64,000 nt of DNA from Oreohelix idahoensis (taxonomy: Eukaryota > Mollusca > Gastropoda > Stylommatophora > Oreohelicidae), in NCBI GenBank assembly GCA_024509875.1, contig JAMPIV010016233.1, positions 1 through 64,000 on the forward strand. The letters are read 5' to 3'. The notes below the pieces were generated by a model. It ran no database searches. It worked only from the letters and a program-made list of their open reading frames with translations, and was not told the origin of the DNA. This document shows, one piece after another, positions 51,601 through 63,162 of this stretch. The position numbers were made by a program, and so were the translations under genes. How positions within the stretch are numbered: position 1 is the first letter of the stretch; every line of letters begins with the position of its first letter.

Positions 51601-54600
51601 AGTTATCTTTTGATGTGAATTAGTCTGTTTAGATGGAATTTTTGTTTGTTATTTTTTTTATAATTCAGGGATGGTACTCCTCACATTGGTAATTAGGGTG
51701 GAAAAATGGGATAGTTTTATAGTTTTTGGAATAGGTTTCTTAGGTTGATTCCAATTGTTTTTTTGCACCCAGCAAATAGTTATATGAGCATGTTAGTATA
51801 AGGATTATCAGGTTAGGTACACTATGAGGAATGTCAAGCTGAGTTTTTTTGGTTAGAAATTAGTTAGGAGTGTCATAGAGGAAGTGTGATTTAGGAATGA
51901 TAAGTAGTGATACTAGCGATCGGTTGTAATTAATCATATAAGTTCTGCACCCGTGCGAATGTAGCTGTTATTTTTCCTAGGATGTGATCATAGAAAGGTT
52001 AGGGGTCATTTTATGGGGAGTTGAGAATCGCTTTTGCAGCTTGTCTATTAACATTTATGCACGTGTGGGTAGTGCAGAAACTGAGGGTGGAGCATTATGT
52101 AATGGAGTGAGGAATTTGAGTGTGTTTATTGATATGAACTATTGGATAGAGTACGCCTAATGTTTTCCATCTTAGAGTGTATAGGTAGATATTTGATGTT
52201 TTGTATTTATGAAGTTAAAGGGTTGAGGTTAAGGAACTATAGGGTTTGGGTTATAGGTGAGCTAGAATACGACCCTTATAAGTGTAAAGATGTTGTCAGA
52301 GGTAGTACCTGTGTAAGGAATCCTTTCATTATTGGGGTATCTCCATTATTATGATGTAAGGTTTTATATTGATTGGTTGGGTTACAATTGTTGACAACCG
52401 TTGTTGATTAAGGGTGGGTATATAATTCGATTTGGGGGTTTGTGTGTTTTATCCTATTATGAAGAGCAACCAGTTTGTTTTTTGAGTAATAGGTGCCTCC
52501 TCTCGTTGAATTGTCCTTCTAGAATGATAGAAAGGTATAGGGATTGGGTGAAAAAGAGGGGGGTGTAGGGGATTTTGAGTATATGGGAGGGGAGCCCTAA
52601 AATAGTGAAAAAAGGAGGAGTATCGCGTGTAGGCTCGGAGTTCATTCCATGAATTTTTGTCTCCCCCAGAGAGTTGATCAGAGTACTATGTGGTGGAAAA
52701 AAAAAAGAGGAGGGTAAGAAATAGGTCAAGATGCCTGGTAAAGACTGTTCCGGTTGCATTGATACTAGATGTCTGCTTTAAATAAAGGTATGTTGTTTCA
52801 GGTATCTGAGGGTAGCCTTATAGTATGGGTTTGTTTATGTGTTAGTATTGTGTGGGGAGTATTTTCTATAAATAGTTGGGGGATACTGAGGTGAGGAGAG
52901 GAGGGATTTGTGGTGGTTGAGATAGGTTCTTGGGGACATTATAGGAGCCGTTGTAATTGGTCTCTATTGGAATGAGTAATGGACTCTAAGGGGATTAGCG
53001 GGTATAAGTGTATGGTGGGGGTTTGGGTAGTTGGTGTGTAATCCATAAATGAGGGTAAGTTTATGTGAAGTTTGTATGATGGCATTTCAGGCATGGGATT
53101 ATAAATCTAATTAGTTAAGTACATAGTGATGTGAGAAGTATTGGGATTTGTGATTGATAATAAAGTTGGTGTGCGTGTCCGATGATGTACCCTCCCGGAA
53201 TAAGCTTTTGAAGTATGAATTGATGGATATTTATTTTATATATGTGTTGACCAAGTTATGTTTGGCCCTATGGTTTGTTATGTGTTTGTGATATATGTTA
53301 AATTAGCATTAAAATTTATAGTTTTTACACTGGCGAAAGTTAGACATGATCCCATCCTAGAGGTTGAAAGGTATCTAATATGGACGCTAAGTACAAAAGA
53401 ATGGGGTCCCCATTGGAATTGGAAATTGGGGGAAGGTGTTTTGGTGGTTATCATCATGGGAAGGCAATATCAGAGGTGACCAGAATTTTTGAATTTAATG
53501 GTTTTGTGTTGAGGAGGAAGATTACAAGTGCTAGATGACGTAGAATTTGTTAGTTTGTGTATTACGGCACATTAGTTAAGACATTTATTTTGCATCGTAG
53601 TAAATATTTTTACATTGATGATCTTGATACATAATGTGGCAATAAAATTGGACTGCATCCCCGCCCTTTCGAGTACTATTAGAAATTTGAAGTGTGTATG
53701 ATAAGGGTGTAAAGTATTTGGTTGGTTAACTATGTCGCCATTTTCATTTGCCTTTAGAATGGTAGGGGTCAATTAATTATGTTGAAGACAACTGTATCTC
53801 TCTATACATTGGTATATAATAAGGGGTGGTTTTAAAGTGAATTAGGTGTGTATTTGTATTGGTGGAGGATTTTTGGATTATTCTATTTTACTAGAAGTAA
53901 AGTTGTTAAGAGTTAGTGTATAGGAGTCTTGAGGTCTGAGTATATTTTGTTTTAAAATATTTGGAGAATTTGAGTTTAGATTAGAGTAATATTTTTCTTG
54001 TGTTTGTTACTTTTTATTGGGTGAATTGGTTTATGTCTTTTGTTTTTTTTTTGTAGAATAGTTTTGATAGATTGTATGCTTAACTATTCCGGAGCATATG
54101 TTTGTTGAGCGAATGGCCTTTATTATTTTTTTGATTGTATACTATGTCAGCTTCCTTTTGTGGGGTGTTGCGTAAAAGCTATTCAGTCATCTTCTCTTTT
54201 TGTGGGCTCCTGGGTACATAACGCTGTTGAGTTTACGGCCTATTTTTTGAGAAGGATTTATTTATTGCGTTTTCATTTTAATTGTGATTTACCTGACTTT
54301 TAATCTATGTATCATATTATCCAGAATTTTTGTAGGATTACGCTCATTTTATTTATAGTTGTTTAAGTTTTTTTTAAATTTATTCCGTGGATAGTTTTCA
54401 AGTTTGAGGAGCACTTGAGTATGGGTCGCCCATTGCAACTTGTTCTAGGGGACGAAGATAACAAGAGACTTGCGCTAAGTTTGGAATTCCTTTTTTGAGT
54501 ATTAGGGTCCGGTGTGGGATCCAGCCAATATTGGTTATGACATTTGAGGTTATCGATGCTTAGATTTAACTACGAGCGTAGAGTATTTTGTTATAAGCTC

Positions 54601-57357
54601 CTGTTAGATATTAAGTTAAGAAATAATCTCCTAGGTTTGCTGGATGTGATTGAATGGAGGGAAAATCCTGACTTTGATCTTATCCGAGTCCATATGTAAT
54701 GAATTACATGTTACATGGATGCCGAGATAATGACCTTGATCCCAGTGGATGGGTTATACTAATATTTTGCTCATAGTTATCATTTTCATACTTTTTGCAG
54801 TCTAGTGTATTAGTCCTCTTGGCTTTCATATGGCCGTGGTTACCCTTTGGTTTGAGCTGCCCTGAGCTACTGTATTTTCAATAGTCATCTGAGTGCATAC
54901 ACGACTTTAATGATATCCCATTCACTACGAATGGAGCTGTTGTTCATAAGACCAAAAGCAGATGAATTGCCGTGATTAAGTGTTTTATATTAAACTGTTT
55001 AACGGGCTGAGGCAGTCGTAGGGCCAAAGTTATAGTTATTTCAAGTTTTTTGGCGTTTTTATTGTAAGGATTATAAAATTGATGAAGATTGGATAAGTTT
55101 AATTTCTAATTATGAATTGAGGATTTATGGGTGTGTGGTGTGGGGAGGGTTTTTGTAGTTTTGTGTAATGTTATGCATTTGTAGTGGGAGATGTGTTTTT
55201 TTGGGGTTTTTTGGTTGGATGGTTGTTTATTTTTTTAGTAGGTTTTATCTTAGGTAAAGTCAGGATTGAGGAACAGTTTGAAGTTGTGAGTTAGGATTGA
55301 AGTATGGATAGCGTACGACGATAGCTTGATGGTAGGAGGACCTAGCTCATGGATTTATAAAGGATCGTGGGTTAGCTTTGTATGGTTAGGTAAGGTGGTG
55401 GATGTGGATTGTGAAGGGGAAATATGATAGGTATGGGCCAGATGCGGTAACCCCAATAGATGAGTATTAAATAATTGCTTTGCCACGGGTGTCTATATAG
55501 GAGGATGCTGTTGATTGCAGTTATTGGGGTGGGATATGGGGTTTTAGGGGAAGTGAAATTGGTATACTGTTTTTAGGATTTAGTGATGCGGGGCCTCCGT
55601 AAGATGGCGGTTTTAGTTGACAGTGATGGATAGGGAAGTGGGGGGGATAGTGTGGGTCTGTATGCACCGGGGATTCGCAGGAAAGTGATATATAGTCACG
55701 GCTTTATGTGCTGCGGATGTCACTTCGATAAATCGTCGTGGGCCCGCGTGACATTCACGCTGCTCAGCGGAACTGGGATTAGTGATCTCATCTGTAGTGC
55801 GCATCTGTGTTAGTGTGAGGGGGTTGTTTTAATAGGTGTGGACGTTAAGAAGGACGGGTGCTTTGGTGATGTAGGGGGCTCTCCGCTTTTAGTGATTGCC
55901 GATGACACTATGGTCAATGGGGGGGCATGAGGGGACGGGAGGGGGGTATAGGGGGGGAGGTGTTGATTACAGAGGGTATTAAGGATATGGGGATGTATAT
56001 CGTGATAATTAAGATTTTTTGAGTGGAGAGGTTATGGCGTCGATAGATGTGTACGATTATGTGAGGAACAATGTGACTCTCAATGTTTGTCTTTGTGAGA
56101 ACTGGTGCCCCACCCAGATATATGCCATTAGTTATAGTCGGAAATGACTTAGCGGATGTATATGAGGTGTATACAGAAGTATATTGTCTTGTTGTAGTAC
56201 TCAGTGTATGGAATCCTGCGATAGTGAGCGGTTGTGATGAGTGAAAAGGTGGGGAGAATGTACAGCGGAGGTACACAAAGTGGAGAGTACAGTATGGGGT
56301 TCACCATTGGTTTTACGATGTTAGGACATGATGTAATGGTCACAGGATGGGGGGGATCAGCAGACCCGTGATTGGATTTGGACATGGGTTGGAAGACGAT
56401 GGGCCTACAGGGTTATCGATATTCAAGTGGTTGAGAATATGACACGGTGGGTGATTGAGGTTGAGTATCTCCCCTCGGTCCGTGTTGATCTTGGGTTGGA
56501 GCGGTTATGTTGGCGAAATGGTGTGCTGGGTTCTAACTAAGGAGATATAATAAGGAGTATTATTTGGTAGGCCCCATTAGCATGGGATAAGATACGAGGG
56601 GTAGAATGGTGTCAGTTGCATATAAAGGATTGAAAGTATTGGTAAGTTAGTGAAGTGTTCAATTGAGATTTCTTGGATACAACTGATCTAACTTCCGGAG
56701 GGCAGCGTGGCGTTTAGAAAAAGGTCGAGGGCGGAACTGCACAAGTTTTGGTCCATGAGAGTATGTGACCGAATACTCCCCATAAAGGTGCCACTCTCCC
56801 CCCAAACACCACTGGTTCCACCCTACCCGTTCGTTTACATATGGAGCGTAGTTGTGATGAGTGAAGACAATGGAAGTCTTTTGTGTCATAAAGATACAAC
56901 GGGACAAATAGGATGGGGGTTTACACATGTTGATCGCCGATAACTTAGAGATGTGGTGATCGGTAGCTTTATGTGGCGTGACAGTCTCGCAGAAGGTGGA
57001 ATGAATGACCATTGATTGACCCAAGGTGGAGGATGGATTACGTCAACGCGAGTTAAGATAGAGGTTTGAACTGTTCTCCAAACTTCTTGCTTATCTTGTA
57101 CACGGTGATAGTCTTAGTGGGTGTGTAGTTGGTGGGACCTGAAAGGTATCGGTCAAGGTAGGAGAGACCGATTATGGGAGATTAGGTTAAGATTTATATG
57201 TCATGCCTAATGGGGAGTGTCCCATCGTTTGGTGTGTATGATTACACTTGACTTTGTAATGATGTTTGGTCCGTATTTGATCAAGAGTCGAGTGTTGTTA
57301 GTAGGTAGTGATGTTGGGAAGTCCCATCTATAAAATGTCATACTTGGCGGGAGATAC
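45601..57357. other. 11.7-kb block of extreme strand composition, no recognisable gene
   Basis: 45601-45860 is C/A-rich and nearly free of G. From about 45880 the top strand becomes G/T-rich and C-poor over most of the block. 47364-47927 contains no C at all, and 47364-48089 contains only two. Patches of ordinary composition occur, for example 48187-48462, 48547-48816, 54100-55000 and 56640-56960, but I recognise no protein family in any frame there. G-runs up to 9-11 bases are common (46255-46330). No RT, protease or gag motif seen. It may be biological or a consensus/base-calling failure. Confidence 0.75.
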
Positions 57358-58876
57358 GTGTGTATTGGGAAACCGGAAGATCCGATTGTGGCAGCAGTAA
57401 CTACAAGAGGGCAAACCAAGAAGGAACGGGAGCCTGCGCCTAATTTGTTACCTATGGAACTTAAAGAAGCGCAATACAACGACCCTACCTTGGCACCCTG
57501 CTTTAGGAAAATGTCCCAGGGTAAGGAACCAAACCAGCAAGGGGATCACTTTTTTATAAGGATGGCGTAATTTATCGGAGATGGGCAAGCTGACCAAGGT
57601 TACAACCAGCTCCTAGTACCTAGAACAGTTTAAAGATGCCACAATCCTAGAAATGGGGGCTACTCTCTTCCTTCTGCGGATATTTTGGGACTGAACGCCA
57701 AAACCATGGATTTTATAACCACTTACATGATGGCTTGTGGCCAGGAGTAAATATCTGGATATATCATTGATGCAAATCCTGTGCCCAGTGCCAACGTGTG
57801 CCACCCAAGCAACGGACACCCCCAGTCCACATGGGTGAAATGCCAATAGTGGGACACCATTCGAACGGGTTGTGATCGACATTTTAGGGCCTTTCGAAAG
57901 GACTAAAAGAAGGAACAGGTTTATCCTGACCTTAGTCGATACATGCACTTTATGGGCAGAAGCTATCCCGCTAACATGCGCAGATGCCAAGCATGTCGCA
58001 GAAGCCCTCGTGCAGATTTTCACTCGGTTGGGATTCCCTCAACAAGTGTTGACGGATAACGGATCCCCACACCGAAACCTGTTGATGGATGAGATCGTGA
58101 AGATCTTGAGGACCCAGCACATCCACACTAAGCCATATACTCCGGCCGGAAATGGGCTCGTGGAACGTGCTAATGGAAACCTCAACATGATGCTAAGTAA
58201 ACTGGCACAAGTGAAACCTGAAGATTGGGATCTTTGTATTCCTGCAGCATTATTTGGCTACAGAGAATCTCCTCATACTTCCACAGGATTTCCGCCAGCT
58301 ACGCTCTTATTCGGCAGACCCATTAAGGGCCCGCTTGAAGCCTTACTTCAGTCTCTGACAGACGAGAAGGCTGATGAGACAGTTGTCTCAGCCAGTAAAT
58401 ATGTGTCGGTTTTAAAGGAAAGGTTGAAACTAGNGTNGNACCTAGCAACGACTAACTTTAAGCGAGCACGCACAAAGCACGCTAACCGATACAGGAAAGT
58501 CGCGAAAGAGAGAGAACTGGAAACAGGAGAGAAAGTTTTGGTGTTACTCCCTACCGAGAACAACCAACTGAAGATCGGATGGCAAGGGCCGTTTACCGTC
58601 CTGAAAAAGATTTCTAAGGCTAACTACCAGATCTCTATTGAAGGAAAGGAGAAGGTTTTCCATTTAAATCTCTTAAAGAGATACTCGGAAAAACCAGTGC
58701 CAACCTCCGACCATCTCCTGACGATCGCCAAAACTGACGAAGATGATGATAGTGGCAGGGATATTCCACCGCTATCACAGGAAATCTTTCAAAAATGTCA
58801 GAAGCGGCGACGCTCTTTCAAGCGCGCATGGGAGACATTCCAGAGGAAGGAAACTTTGGGGAGTAGACTCGAGTAG
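57358..58876 (+). pseudogene. Gypsy integrase (C-terminal end of pol)
   Basis: 57358-57570 encodes the pre-integrase region (RGQTKKEREP, LLPMELKEAQYNDPTLAPCF). A frame break near 57560 is followed by a degraded zinc-binding segment with SCAQCQRV-type cysteines near 57778-57800. The main frame 57872-58876 (334 residues) has the catalytic core: MIDILGPF (D3), LTDNG (D62), GLVERANGN (E98), exact D-35-E spacing; DWDLCIPAALFGYRESPHTS; and a GPY/F module IGWQGPFTVLKK. Three N bases (58434, 58437, 58439) blur residues near 188-190. It joins element DNA to the host. RT and RNase H, which should lie just upstream, are missing. Confidence 0.88.
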
Positions 58877-58987
58877 GAATTGGAGAGAGATGGAGGGGGA
58901 AGATGAGAGGGAAGAAGACAGACACCCCGAAGCTACGGTTATAGGAAATTTAATTCCATAACGTAGACATGGAGTGCTTCCATATCT

Positions 58988-58998
58988 TAAGGGGGGAC
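58988..58998 (+). promoter_or_regulatory. Polypurine tract of the third LTR element
   Basis: AAGGGGGGACG ends a few bases before the TG of the downstream LTR at 59003, the expected plus-strand primer position. Confidence 0.75.
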
Positions 58999-59002
58999 GT
59001 CC

Positions 59003-60110
59003 TGTCACGTAGGTCTTTATGTCATTAAATTACCTACATCTTCTTCCTATTCTCTCACCCTAATCCTTTCATTTATATTCTTTCCATACTTGTTTTTCCT
59101 GTATTTTTCGCATCACTCGGTTGCGAAAAATATTTTCTTCAGTATTTTTAAACTTTACCTGTTTCTTTCTCAACACTGAGAATCGCGCTAGGACGATATT
59201 ACGTAGATGTCAGGGCTGCAGGGCGTCAGAAGGCGTGATAAGTCGGTTCGCTGAACATAGGACGTAGACAATCGTCTACATTCTCACCGAGCGCGCGAGC
59301 TTCTTCTCGGCATAAGTCCCGGTGAGGTGTGATACTTTACATCTGCACCGGTTAGTATTCAGACATTTGTCTGAAAAATCCCAAACTGACACGGCGCTCA
59401 CTGTGGGCCATGGTCAGCTGTAGTGTGAAAACTGCCCTGCATTGGAGACAGGTTGTCTGAGATTTCGCAACTGACACGCAGAAAGTGGCAGTTTACGACA
59501 GCCTCTTCTAGTTACGTAGTTGTTATGAGAAAGGGGAAATTATTTCGTTTTTGCGAAATAAACGTTCATCTCTTTGTCTGGGTTTTCATATATGCTAGAA
59601 TGAGCTAGATTTCATTATCACTCAGTAACTTCGCAGTCAAGACTAGAACAAGCCTCGTTCGATTTCTAAAAATCTCTGTTAAAAGAGATGGCCTTTAGTT
59701 TGATCGAAGTGGTTTAGTTCTTAGGAATTCTGTGTTTGAGGTATCATATATTATTATCTAGTATATCTAGTATTTTGTGAAGTGTTTAAAAGTGCTAAAT
59801 CGCTATTTATTTCTCTAGGTAGATCTGGTGCAGAGCGAATAATTTATAAGTCTGTATTAATTTCTAGTGACGTGTCTCAGTGGAAAGCAGGATAAATTAT
59901 ATTTCCAGCTTAAATTCAGTCGGCTATTACTAAATTTAATTTAACTGCTAAATAATCAGACGAGAACATAATTTTCAAACTAACTTATAACTGCTAGACT
60001 AGATGTCTCATGAGTCGTGACGAGAATATATTTATATATATATCTCTAATTCATGATGATTAAATGTATGACTATAACTTATTTCACGGGAGGTGTTAAA
60101 TGATAAGTTA
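59003..60110 (+). repeat. 3' LTR of the third LTR element
   Basis: About 1.1 kb, partner of 44313-45600. Many one- to four-base gaps relative to the 5' copy shorten it by roughly 15 percent. The end is placed near GTTAAATGATAAGTTAA; an alternative end is the CA at about 60124. Confidence 0.82.
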
Positions 60111-61829
60111 AGGTTTACGCCCGCAGTTAAAATATAAGTATACCCTTAAACATAGGATGTATAAATATTTCATATATATGTTTCTTTATACAGAGATTTC
60201 TGTGGTAACCTAACTATACCAGCGTTACGTACTGATGAACCTATCCTGTGAAGACTAACAAAACTTTTCCCTTAAAGACTTGGTCGTAAGCTTTTTTCAA
60301 GAACTTTAACGTGAACTGAAATAACGGGCCCAGTGTGCCTGAATTAGTCCTTCCAGAAACGATATTCTAAAGTACAGCCTTTGTGGCAAGTAACATTATT
60401 CATAGCATTAAACTTGCCGACATCTTTTTTTGACCAAATGTGTGGTGAACCCTGATTATCTGTTGAGAGAAGCTGTCCACCGGTCATTTTCCTAATTTAG
60501 GGAAACCTCGTGTTCTGACATTGTGTGCTCGCTTAACCCTAATTCTTACTTCGTGAGTCAAGATACACTAACTTTAGTCTGAAATAGCTGACGCCTGAAG
60601 CTGATGCTCCCCGGAGAAATTTCTGAAAAAAAAAACAAAACCAGCAAACCACTCTGTAGAGCTGGGATCCGCTTCAGTGAACGACAGAACAGACAAAGGG
60701 TGTGAATGTTACCAAGGTTGCGCCAGACGGCAAGCTACATCACGTATGTAATTAGTACAGGGCCCTGATGAAAGAACCGAGTGAAAGTAGACGGTGTGAG
60801 GTATGTGAATTTCACCCATGTTTGTGTCCTTCCATTTATGAAACTTGTTGTCAATGCAAGATTTTTTTTTTTGACTTCCCTCAGGTTAAAACCTACTACA
60901 TCTAAGTCGGTTCATATTTGTTTACGAGGAAAGAAAGAAAAATTATTAGACAAACTCATATGTATCATTGAATCTCCTGGCTTTCACTTTACTCATAACG
61001 GGACTGTGGGCTTACCTTGAGGGGATGAGATCATATTGGGGTCTATCATTTCTTGTAGCAATTTCATTGATTATTGTTTTGACCACGTGTATATGTTTAT
61101 TTTCTTTTCTTGATGAATTTTATGTGTTGTGAGGAAATTTTTAGCTGATAAATAAAAACTTCCCTTTGAAACTAAAAGCAGCGTGTTGGTCAGCTCGTTC
61201 AGAATATATATATGTAATCATTTTGATAGTCTTCCCACGTCTGTGTGTCTACCTGTTGTCACTGGTGTGTGTGCACGTGAGTGGTATGTTCATTACATAT
61301 TAGCATATGTTGTCAATAGTCTGTCCGACTCTTACATAAGTGTCGTAGAAGATAGGCCTGAGAGAGAGAGAGAGAGAGAAGAATCTTGTCTTTTTCCAGG
61401 GGACCGTTCTATTGATTCGCTACCACTGCACTCGTGGAAAGATCTATTTCTGTATTAACTCTCACTGCAGCTATCACTGATTCTATCTATTCAGAAGGGA
61501 CCAACCAAAGTCTTAATTTCCTATCAAAAAATCTACGACAATATCAAGTCCCCTCATCACACAAGAATTGACGAAACCATGGCTGCGGGACTCACATAGA
61601 CCCGCTAAGTTTATCAAGGAAACAGCAAAAGGACAATTGTTTTTTAAATCCTCACCAAAGTCTCAGTGAAGACAATTTTATTTACATCTAAAATTCACCA
61701 TCATTCCATCGCTATTTTAACCTGTTAAGACTAATTGATTATTAAATTTGTTACATGTTATTTTAAAACAAAACAATCATAGTTGATTCAGTTATTATAG
61801 GTATGAAAGCAAACGTATGAGCAAGACTC

Positions 61830-61832
<3 letters not shown>
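60111..61832. other. Intergenic stretch; (GA)n at about 61361-61380
   Basis: No gene recognised. A short GA microsatellite is the only repeat. Confidence 0.5.

Positions 61833-61900
<68 letters not shown>
61833..61900. repeat. (TA)n microsatellite
   Basis: About 68 bases of alternating TA directly before the candidate LTR start. Confidence 0.95.
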
Positions 61901-61901
<1 letters not shown>

Positions 61902-61906
<5 letters not shown>

Positions 61907-63145
61907 CGTGCATATTTTGACGCACATATTACAAAAATACGATATGGCTATTTAATATGGAAAATATATATTTGCATTCACTCGTGTATGAAAATGCTTC
62001 CTCTGGTAAAGCTAGATAATTCATGATTGATTTACACTTTTGATTATATGAGTGATCTTTCTTGATATTATCGGCGCATGGATATTGTATTCATGTCCGT
62101 TCTTATTTGTTCGGGCCAGAAAATAGATTAATTTTGCTTGTTATGTTTATGGCCTGAATTCATGTGTACTACTTGTCTAGTGCAAGTAGATTCAGTCGTA
62201 TATTGTATACCTTTGTACGTTCAGGTCGGACTATATTCTTTCTGCCAGAATCTAGCGCAGGTTTTCGTAGTCCTACTGGGTTGTAAAGAGTTCCGATAAT
62301 GTCACCAAGAAATGGCTGAGTGCTTTTTCCAGGGCTGGCACTGTTTAAGGTTTAACAGTGATTCATAGATGTTTTTCTAGGAGAAGTTTGTGTCTCTGCA
62401 AGAGTCTATTTGTCAGAGATCCTCCTCATATGTGTGATTCGGACTCCAGTTATGCCAGACCCTAATTTTGATGATCTCGAGTCGATTAGACCTAGATGGA
62501 ACATTGTGCTTCGTATCGCTAGGGTTGTGTTTTGTATCGACGAAGATGACAGGCTTTCCTACAGCAGTTATGACTGCGTGAATTAACTTGATTACTGTAG
62601 AGCTGTATGGAAAACTTTATGAAATTATTTATATGCACATTATAAATTAACTTTGGCTTATATCTACCTTCCTACGAGTGAGTGAGCGACAACTCAGGAA
62701 GGCGGCCATGTTATATTCCTGTCATCATATTTTTGATCACTGTCAAGAGAACAGATTATGTATCCTACTATCGGGCAGTGGTATCGAGATCTTGTTATGA
62801 GGTGAAAACCCACTATCGTGGTTTATGAGTGTTATACAAACATTGGACATATTTCAGCTTAAGAACTTAGCTATGAAATGAAGGTTCGGCCAATGACTTT
62901 TGTATGTTTACCGATCCTCATTGACGCGTTCAGTCAGTAGAGGATACGGCGATTAGTTACCAGAACAGTGAATACCACCTTGGGTTGAATGATATTTCCC
63001 TACTACATGAATGTATCATCCACGATTCAAATAACCAATGAATGTATGTCAACATGTGTCCATGACTGTATCCGTGCTGTCCAGTTTGCGTGCCTTCATT
63101 AAACTATTGAAACTGTCCCCGGCAGCTCCACGCTGACACTCTTCA
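61902..63145 (+). repeat. Candidate 5' LTR of a further element
   Basis: Begins TGTTGCGTGCATATTTTGAC after the (TA)n tract and ends GACACTCTTCA, followed one base later by a TGG-starting segment typical of a primer-binding site. ATTAAA occurs about 45 bases before the end. The CTCTTCA end is shared with the candidate LTR at 39283-40104, but the rest is not obviously similar. No partner copy lies in the window. Confidence 0.45.
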
Positions 63146-63146
63146 G

Positions 63147-63162
63147 TGGTGAACCAGATTCC
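63147..63162 (+). promoter_or_regulatory. Candidate primer-binding site
   Basis: TGGTGAACCAGATTCC starts one base after the LTR end CA. It would pair with a tRNA 3' end reading GGAATCTGGTTCA plus CCA. I cannot name the tRNA. Confidence 0.45.

Larger units (their letters stand above)
44313..60110 (+). mobile_element. Third LTR element: standard gypsy-type integrase, abnormal interior
   Basis: Two long direct repeats opening TGTCACGTAGGTC (44313 and 59003) are LTRs. A polypurine tract with GGGGGG precedes the second, and a gypsy integrase with GPY/F module (57358-58876) sits where pol should end. The interior between the 5' LTR and the integrase is 11.7 kb instead of the 3-5 kb needed for gag, protease, RT and RNase H, and none of these is recognisable. 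Integrase last is the standard gypsy order, unlike the Gmr1-like element at 16.6-24.3 kb. Outer ends are approximate because the LTR 3' ends could not be aligned exactly. Confidence 0.8.

Noticed and set aside
56659..57024. Minus-strand 121-residue frame upstream of the gypsy integrase.
   Set aside because: It is opposite to the element's coding strand and has no RT, RNase H or protease motif.
45601..57357. APOBEC-like hypermutation of the LTR element as cause of C loss.
   Set aside because: APOBEC editing of minus-strand cDNA gives G-to-A on the sense strand. Here the sense strand (integrase on plus) lacks C and keeps G, and the integrase and LTRs are not affected.
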